Made by a program: the position numbers and the translations under genes. Under the pieces are notes generated by a model that saw nothing but the letters and a program-made list of their open reading frames with translations, had not been told where the DNA came from and did not search any database. Source: Cymodocea nodosa (taxonomy: Eukaryota > Streptophyta > Magnoliopsida > Alismatales > Cymodoceaceae). Taken from it: a stretch of 64,000 nucleotides of DNA. Positions 57,685 to 64,000 of this stretch are shown here, piece after piece. The stretch's first letter is position 1, and every line of letters begins with the position of its first letter. The stretch covers positions 3,621,501 to 3,685,500 of the forward strand of contig CM072345.1 of assembly GCA_036874045.1 (NCBI GenBank), written 5' to 3'.

Positions 57685-59330
57685 TTAATTTAGTTCTTCT
57701 TGCATTACCACTATCCAATTTTCATCGGATAATGCTTCTTGTATATTCCTTGGTTCCACCATAGAAACAAACATACACATACTATTTAAATTTATTGAAG
57801 CTCTAGTTTTAACTCCCTCATTAATATTACCAATGACTTGAGTAATGGGATGTGATGAAGAATAACGCCAATTTCTCTGATTTTCCTCAATATTCTCATC
57901 AGCATCTGAAAGTCCATCACTTTCATCATTAGTTTGATCATTTAAGTTCATATTTTTGATTTTCTTAGATAAATCTTCAATCTCTCTATTGATCTCTAAC
58001 TCTTTTTGGAAATTGATCATATCATCATTATCATCTTTAGATTGAGATTTTCTAAAAGAATTTTCATTGAAGCTTACATGGAGGGTTTCTTCAATAGTTT
58101 TAGAAGTCTTGTTATATACTCTATAGGCTTTACTTCTAGTAGAGTAACCTACAAAAATTCCTTCATCCGCTTTGGTTTGAAATTTATCCCTTTTATCCTT
58201 AGTATTAAGAATAAAACACTTGCAGCCAAATGGTTTCATATAGGAAATTTTTGGAACCCCATTAAACATAATTTCAAAAGGAGTTTTATTAACATGAAGT
58301 CTTAAGTGACTTCTGTTAATAACATAACAAGCTGTATTCACTGCTTCAACCCAAAGAATGAGGTAACTTATGTTCATTCAACATAGTTCTGACCATTTCT
58401 TGAAGTGATCTATTCTTTCTCTCAACAACACCATTTTGAGATGGTGCTCTTGGAAAAGAAAATCTGTGATCAATGTCATGCTCATTACAATAATTATCCA
58501 TTTGATCATTATCAAATTCTGTACCATGATCACTCCTAAGTTTTTGAACAGAGGCATTTTGTTCATTTTGAACAAAATTGCAAAACATTTTAAACTTTTC
58601 AAAAACTTCTGTCTTAGATGCTAGAAAATATACCCAAGTGTATCTAGAGAAGTCATCTACTAAAACAAATACATACCGTTTACCACCAAGACTCATGATT
58701 CTTGTTGGTCCAAATAGATCCATATGTATAAGTTTTAAGACTCTCTTGCTTGAAATATCAGTTTTGGATTTAAAAGAGTTTTTGTGAAGTTTACCTAACT
58801 CGCATGTATCACACATAAAGTCCTTTGAGTGTTTAATCTTTGATAAACCTCTCACTAAATGTTTTCTAGATAGTTTATGTAACAGTTTCTTATTTATATG
58901 CCCAATCCTTCTATGCCACAAATATGCATGACTAGTTTCAGCTAGCAAACATGAATTTAAATCAACTACACTAGAAGGTAAAGTTAAAATACATACAGAA
59001 CCTTTTCTTTTTGCAATAAACTTAATTTCATTTGTATTTTTATCAATAATTTTGCATACATTATTTTCAAACACTACATAATATCCATTATCAGTTAGTT
59101 TTATAACACTTAGTAAATTAAATCCTAGGTTTTCTACATATAGTACATTCAAAATAACACAAGTTGGAGTTATTTGAACATTACCCATACCTATGATTTT
59201 ATCCTTGCTTTTGTTTCCAAATGTTACACTTCCTTTCATGGTATTTGTAAAATTTTGTAGTAGACTTTTCTGTCCGGTCATGTGACTTGACACTCCACTG
59301 TCCAAGATCCATTTTGATATTGTTTCGTCC
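57685..59330 (-). pseudogene. Protease-integrase of element B
   Basis: The protease site WILDSGVSSHMTGQK opens a frame covering the pre-integrase zinc stretch (WHRRIGHIN, CDTCELGKLHK) and the core (VDDFSRYTWVYF, SDHGTEFDN, NGVVERKNR). All three acidic residues are present. A short deletion near 58360-58377 shifts frame just before VEAVNTACYVINRS, the C-terminal part. The last part (57685-58377) has GCKCFILN and VGYSTRSKAYRVYN and runs into the RT linker. Confidence 0.9.
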
Positions 59331-59344
59331 TACAAAACAAATTA

Positions 59345-61553
59345 AGAAAAACTTTTTCTTGGTACCCAATGTTTAAAAACAGTTTAACATTTTCGTTTAC
59401 ATTCTTATTAGTTGTAAGTACTATTGACTTATCATTAGTATCATACTTACTTATAGCATTATTGCTCTTATAATCATTCTTTTTGTTTTCAGATGTAGTA
59501 TAACCAAGACCAAACCAATTTTTATCAGATGTTAATTTATTTTGGTCATGCTCATACATTTCAGTAAGTTCATACCAAGATTTTGTACATGTATTTAAAT
59601 TTTCAATACATACAAAATCTTTTTCTGCACAAGAATTTTCAAATTTATCACATGCAGAATGAGTAATTGGTCTAACACTAGTGTTTTGAATTACATGCTC
59701 GGGTTTCTGAATTTTCAGTTTACTACAATTGTCTGAAATTTTAGAATCATTAGAAACTGAATTTCCAGAACAAGAAACAAGATTTTTAGAAACATTAATA
59801 GTCATGTTGGAAGTACATTTAGACAAATCACATTGATTTATATTATTACTACATGATTCATCCCTTAAAGTACCTACTTCTACATATTTATTACCTTGTT
59901 TCATGATAAAAGGAATTTTAGTCTTAGATTTACTTGAACTGCAACTAATAAATCCTTTATTGGTTTGAGATTCAAGATATTCAAGATAATCAAATCCTAA
60001 GCCAAATTTATATGACACCGCAGGGGTACTAATTAGTTTGTTTAACTTAGTTTGACCTAAATTCCATTTCTCAATGGTAGAGTTTAAATCTAGCTCTCTT
60101 AGTTTTAATTTATCAATCTCTAATTCGAGATCATTTATATTTTTTCTCAATATTTCATTTTCAAATTCTATCTTTAATTTTTCAGCATTTGTATTCTGTA
60201 TTTGTTCATGCAAGACACATTCATTAAATCTAAATTTATGCAAATCTGTAGCATGATTTTCATTATCACATTTAAACTTTTCTATAGTAGACAAGAAACT
60301 ATATTCTTCTTCCACAATGGATAAAGGGTTTCTAATATTCTTATTTTCTAGTTTACAAACTTTAAATTTTTGTAATAATACATGATAAGCACATAATAAT
60401 TCATCAAAGTTAAAATCTGAATAACTTTTAGGATCAGATATTACCTTAGACTCATCTGCCATGAAGCACACATGAGCAACATCTTCTAACTCTAGTTCTC
60501 CTTCTGAATGTGAAAATTTTGATGATGATTCTTTAGATTCAGACTCTTTAGACGTGTCATCCCAAGTGACCTTCAAAGCCTTTTTCTTGTAAAACTTTTT
60601 CTGAGTTTTCTGAGCCATCTTCTTCTGATTTGTCCTACTATGCTTTTCATTTTTCCTTATAGGACAATCTGGAGAAAGATGTCCAAGTTTTTTACAATTG
60701 TAACATACATACTTTCTGGATGAAGAATTCTTGTCATTCAATGATTTTGATGTTGAGGGTTTGTCATCTTATTCCTTTGTTGTTTCCTAGCTTTCTATGC
60801 TTTCTTAAATTTCCTAACTAGCAAGATCAAATCCTCGTCAGAATTAGTAGATATATTAGAATCTGAATTAATTTTGAAGGCTATTTCTTTCTTCACTTTT
60901 AGTTTTTTGTGACTCAATGATTCATTTAATTGAACTTCATAAGCTGTTAAGTTTCCTATAAGTTCATTCATGGTATAAACATTTAAATCTCGTGATTCCT
61001 CAATTGATGTTATTTTCTAAGACCATTTAGAACTTAGGGATCTGAGAATTTTCCTCACCAAATCCTTCTATTCAACATTCTTTCCTAAGCATTTTAAAGA
61101 GTTTATGATATCAAGAAATTTGGAAAACATCTCAGAAATACTTTTGTCTTCATGCATCTTAAAGAGTTCATACTTATGAATTAACATGTTTATCTTAGTC
61201 ACTTTAACTTGAGAAGTACCTTCATGTGAAACTTCTAATGCATGCTACACCTCATAAGTAGATTTATATGCCGACACTTTACTGAACTGTTCATAACTCA
61301 ATGCACAAAATAAAATATTTAAGCCCTTAGCATTCAGAGTTTCATTTTCTTTCTCAGTAATTGTCTAAGTATTATAAGGGGTAGATAACAAAGTATATGG
61401 TATAGAAATCATGAACCACAATTTATGATCTATACTTTGAAGAAAAATAGTTATCCTATATTTCCAATATTCAAAATGTATTTCATCAAATAAAGGAGGA
61501 CGATTAAGATTTTGGCCTTCATATAAAGAAAAATTACCATTTCCAGTAGCCAT
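59345..61553 (-). pseudogene. Gag region of element B
   Basis: The start at 61553 gives MATGNGNFSLYEGQNLNRPP, followed by FEYWKYRITIFLQSIDHKLW. A TAG at about 61364 replaces the Trp codon kept in A. Further breaks follow to about 60760. From 60741 one frame runs through the zinc knuckle CYNCKKLGHLSPDC (about 60660-60700), Lys-rich and Ser/Glu-rich stretches and a long coiled coil. The N-terminal capsid part is therefore dead while the extension is still open. Confidence 0.88.
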
Positions 61554-61753
61554 CTTACCTTAGATTTTTCAACCTATTTGATTTTAAACAGTCTAAAAAC
61601 TTTAAAACAACTTGAGCCTTAAATCAAGAAAGTTAAACGTATGCTCAGATATTAATTTCTGTTTAAAAATAAGGAAGGCAAAATAAGCAATGATATTAAA
61701 TAAGTTGGTATCAATTTTATATCAAAGATTATTAACAAAGCTCTAATACCACT
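61554..61753 (-). other. Leader and primer-binding site of element B
   Basis: The site at 61740-61751 reads TGGTATTAGAGC on the minus strand, one C-to-T change from canonical. Confidence 0.88.
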
Positions 61754-63232
61754 TGTAGGACCGTATGGCTACACAAGAGGCAGGTCAATTGTGTTTTTCA
61801 ATATTTTCGAATATAATTGAAACTTTAAAACTCAAAAACAAGTCGAGACACTATTTTCATAAAATCATTTTTATTCAAGGTTTCAATTATAATATACAAT
61901 TCAATTCTCCTCAAAAATTGTAGATGCAATTATATCTTGATACCATGTATCATCTATACAATTTCATAACTACAAATAGAGAAAACTAATTTGCAGAATT
62001 TAAAACATTTCTCCCTATTTGATATCTTTCTTCTTCTTCTTCTCTTTCTTCTTCAACAATTCTTCGGTGACATATATATTCCATTTTTCTGCTTTACTGA
62101 ATTTTCTTCCACTTGAGAGCTTTTTCCTTGAAGAGGTGTTTTTGATCCCTAAAAAGATTTTTCTTTTGGTGTGCAGGGATAACTGATCAATGAGAATTCT
62201 ATGCCTTTTATACTGTATCTTCATTTCATGCATATCCTCCACATTTAATCACTACTATTTTTCCACTTCTTCACGTCTTTTCTTTTTCCTTCATCGAAAT
62301 ACACACATTCTGACCCACGTTTACATTTCGAATTTTGTTTAATCATCAATCCTAGATCTCTGAAAAATTTCCTACAAAATAAACTTTCTCGTCCAAAATT
62401 TTTCATCAAGTATAATAAGAAGTCGTTACTTTAATGTTAACTAAGCGAGTAACACAAGTATATATATAACTTAACGTTTGTAACTTAACGAGTTCCTCAT
62501 GTGCCAACTCACGTGACAAGTACTGTAGCTAACTCAACGAACTAACTTCGTGGTGTTATGGATAACTCAACGAACTATCTCCGTTGTGTTACGATAACTC
62601 AACGAACCAGTAATAAACAAATATTTTTATAATAAGAATTTTACCACGTGCAAAAATAACAACTTAAGTTTATAACGCTAACCTAACCAGTTGCCTTAGT
62701 ATTCAATATAGCAACTCAATGCGTTTAGTTATGTTAACTTAACGAGTTAAACTTGTGCACCTCACGTGATACAATATAAAATTCATAACTTATAATTTCA
62801 CCACGTGTACAATACTAACTTAACGAGTTCGTCTCTTCTTTTACTCACTAACTCAACGAGTTCTCACGTGACCTATTTTAACCTTTAAGCCTCTAACTTA
62901 ACGAGTTCTCATGTGATCTCTATACAAACAAAACTCTAACTTAACGAGTTGTCTAAACGTGCACTGTTTATGATATAGAAAATATAACTTTAAAACATAT
63001 CATGCTTTTCAATAAAAACACACGTTAACTTAATGTTTAGTTAAATTAATGCAATGAAACGACTAGTTATTAACTTAGTATAATTTCAGATCCAATACAA
63101 ACAAGTATTTATATCAGTAAGTTTTTTCTGTATTAATTGATGTACTTTAATTTCCTTTCACAAGTAATAGTAATTGAGCAAATATGATTATTTTTCATTT
63201 AGCACACATCATCAAAACAAAATACTCAACAG
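61754..63232 (-). repeat. 5' LTR of element B (family 1)
   Basis: It is 1479 bp, TG...CA. Ten exact TCG-N3-AGTTA motifs lie between about 62430 and 62955, all in element-sense direction, with CACGTG between them. The TATA box is at 62204-62212. The two short tandem duplications of the transcribed part in A, C and the solo LTR are single-copy here. Confidence 0.92.
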
Positions 63233-63959
63233 TATATCAGTTCTAGATCTTAATGTTATACATATATCTTCCAGATTTTTGTTACTTTCTTGATGTTCTT
63301 GTATATCATTTTCGTGATTATGATCTTCAACTGTTTTTAGTTTTAAATTGCATTCTTTAAATTCTATTTCATTGGTATTTTCTTTTGTTTGTATGTCTTG
63401 CAAATTATGTAGATCTATAACATTATAATTTTCATTTGTGTTGTCCTGTTGCATAACTTGTAATTTCATTGTATATTTGTCTAATGCTTTTAGTTTTCTT
63501 TCCAAATCATCTAATCTCATTGCATTCAATTTTTGATCAATTTTCATTATGGTTTTTTCAGTTTCATAAATGATATCAATTTTAGGTTCTGAATATGCTT
63601 CCTTATAGTTTAATTGGTTGACTTCTTGTTGTTGACACATAAATTGTTCTAGTTTGTCCATGTTTTGCTCTAAGCTACGCTCTAGTCTATCATATCTATC
63701 CCAAACTTCCTTGTCTCTCAACATATTACACATTCTAAGCTGACCATTAGTTGGGTAAACCATAGAATTCTCATACTCAAATCTATTATAATGAAGATAA
63801 TTCATTTGTTGTTCATGTGATCTAACCATCTGCAATCATTTCAGTTTCAAACAATCAGAAATGTCGTGACCTTCCAAATTGTAGAATTCACATATGCTAA
63901 CTATAGGTTTCAGAAATCTTTGAGCATAAGCATATGCCATATTCTCCATTATAGAAGAA
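63233..63959 (-). pseudogene. Athila/Tat-type gypsy gag fragment
   Basis: Reading from MENMAYAYAQRFLKPIV, a zinc-knuckle-like stretch CEFYNLEGHDISDC has Tyr where the second Cys is expected. A TGA follows in a probable Trp position (KLK*LQ), then a long helical Gln/Glu/Lys-rich part, then ITLRSRTD, resembling the TLRSGK motif that precedes protease in Athila/Tat elements. Element B's LTR cuts it at 63233. Whether it belonged to the same gypsy copy as 25187-26438 cannot be told. Function would be particle formation; it is a remnant. Confidence 0.6.
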
Positions 63960-64000
63960 AACACACAACACTCCTCTTGCTATTAAAACAAAACAGCACT

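Larger units (their letters stand above)
52161..63232 (-). mobile_element. Element B: family-1 SIRE-type copia element lacking its 3' LTR
   Basis: On the minus strand: 5' LTR (61754-63232), binding site, gag, protease, integrase, RT, RNase H, spacer and ORF3. It ends at 52161, before the polypurine tract next to the 3' LTR, where J begins. It is the only family-1 copy here showing gag-pol and ORF3 together, so it defines the gene order. Confidence 0.93.

Overview
The window is a slice of a large, repeat-rich flowering-plant genome. I found no host gene and no tRNA or rRNA gene. Almost every base belongs to LTR retrotransposons inserted into one another. The plant call rests on Ty1-copia elements of the SIRE/Maximus and Tnt1/Tork types, Tat/Athila-type Ty3-gypsy fragments, and primer-binding sites matching the plant initiator-Met tRNA (TGGTATCAGAGC). 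The species cannot be fixed from sequence alone. Element letters below are mine.

Layout: Element A (1-7731, minus; family 1) runs off the left edge. It abuts the 3' part of element C (plus; family 1, 7732-21128), whose 3' LTR is split by a complete element D (11127-19644, minus; family 2) with a 5-bp target duplication. Next come a gypsy-type background with a minisatellite (21399-24146), a 2.57-kb LTR-like insertion G1 (21491-24064) and a Tat-type gypsy pol end (25187-26438, minus). Element E (plus; family 2) starts at 26439. Its 5' LTR holds a family-1 solo LTR (27470-29083), and its body is interrupted and partly deleted at element F (32145-42811, plus; family 3). E is cut at 43561 by a second G copy (43562-45685). 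A Tnt1-like element H (45686-50827, minus), a GC-richer LTR-like block J (50828-52160), element B (52161-63232, minus; family 1) and a gypsy gag fragment (63233-63959) complete the window.

How the parts fit: families 1 and 3 carry, downstream of gag-pol and in sense, a third gene (ORF3) with a conserved region resembling the plant 'putative transposon protein' (Transposase_32-like) domain. Family 2 has no room for it. The U3 part of the LTRs in all three copia families is built from many copies of one 11-bp motif, TCG-N3-AGTTA, mixed with CACGTG G-boxes and ACTTAAGT. By hand I count more than 85 exact motif copies, where about two are expected in 64 kb. The same motif is clustered in front of ORF3 in element F and occurs as an inverted pair in front of ORF3 in C and B. 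This suggests a separately driven ORF3 and, speculatively, an ORF3 protein or a host factor that recognises these arrays. It is the strongest candidate here for an undescribed system.

All coding regions are decayed, many stops looking like G-to-A or C-to-T changes at Trp, Gln and Arg codons. Element F, with the most similar LTRs, lacks the integrase core and most of the reverse transcriptase, so if the loss predates insertion it would have needed help in trans.
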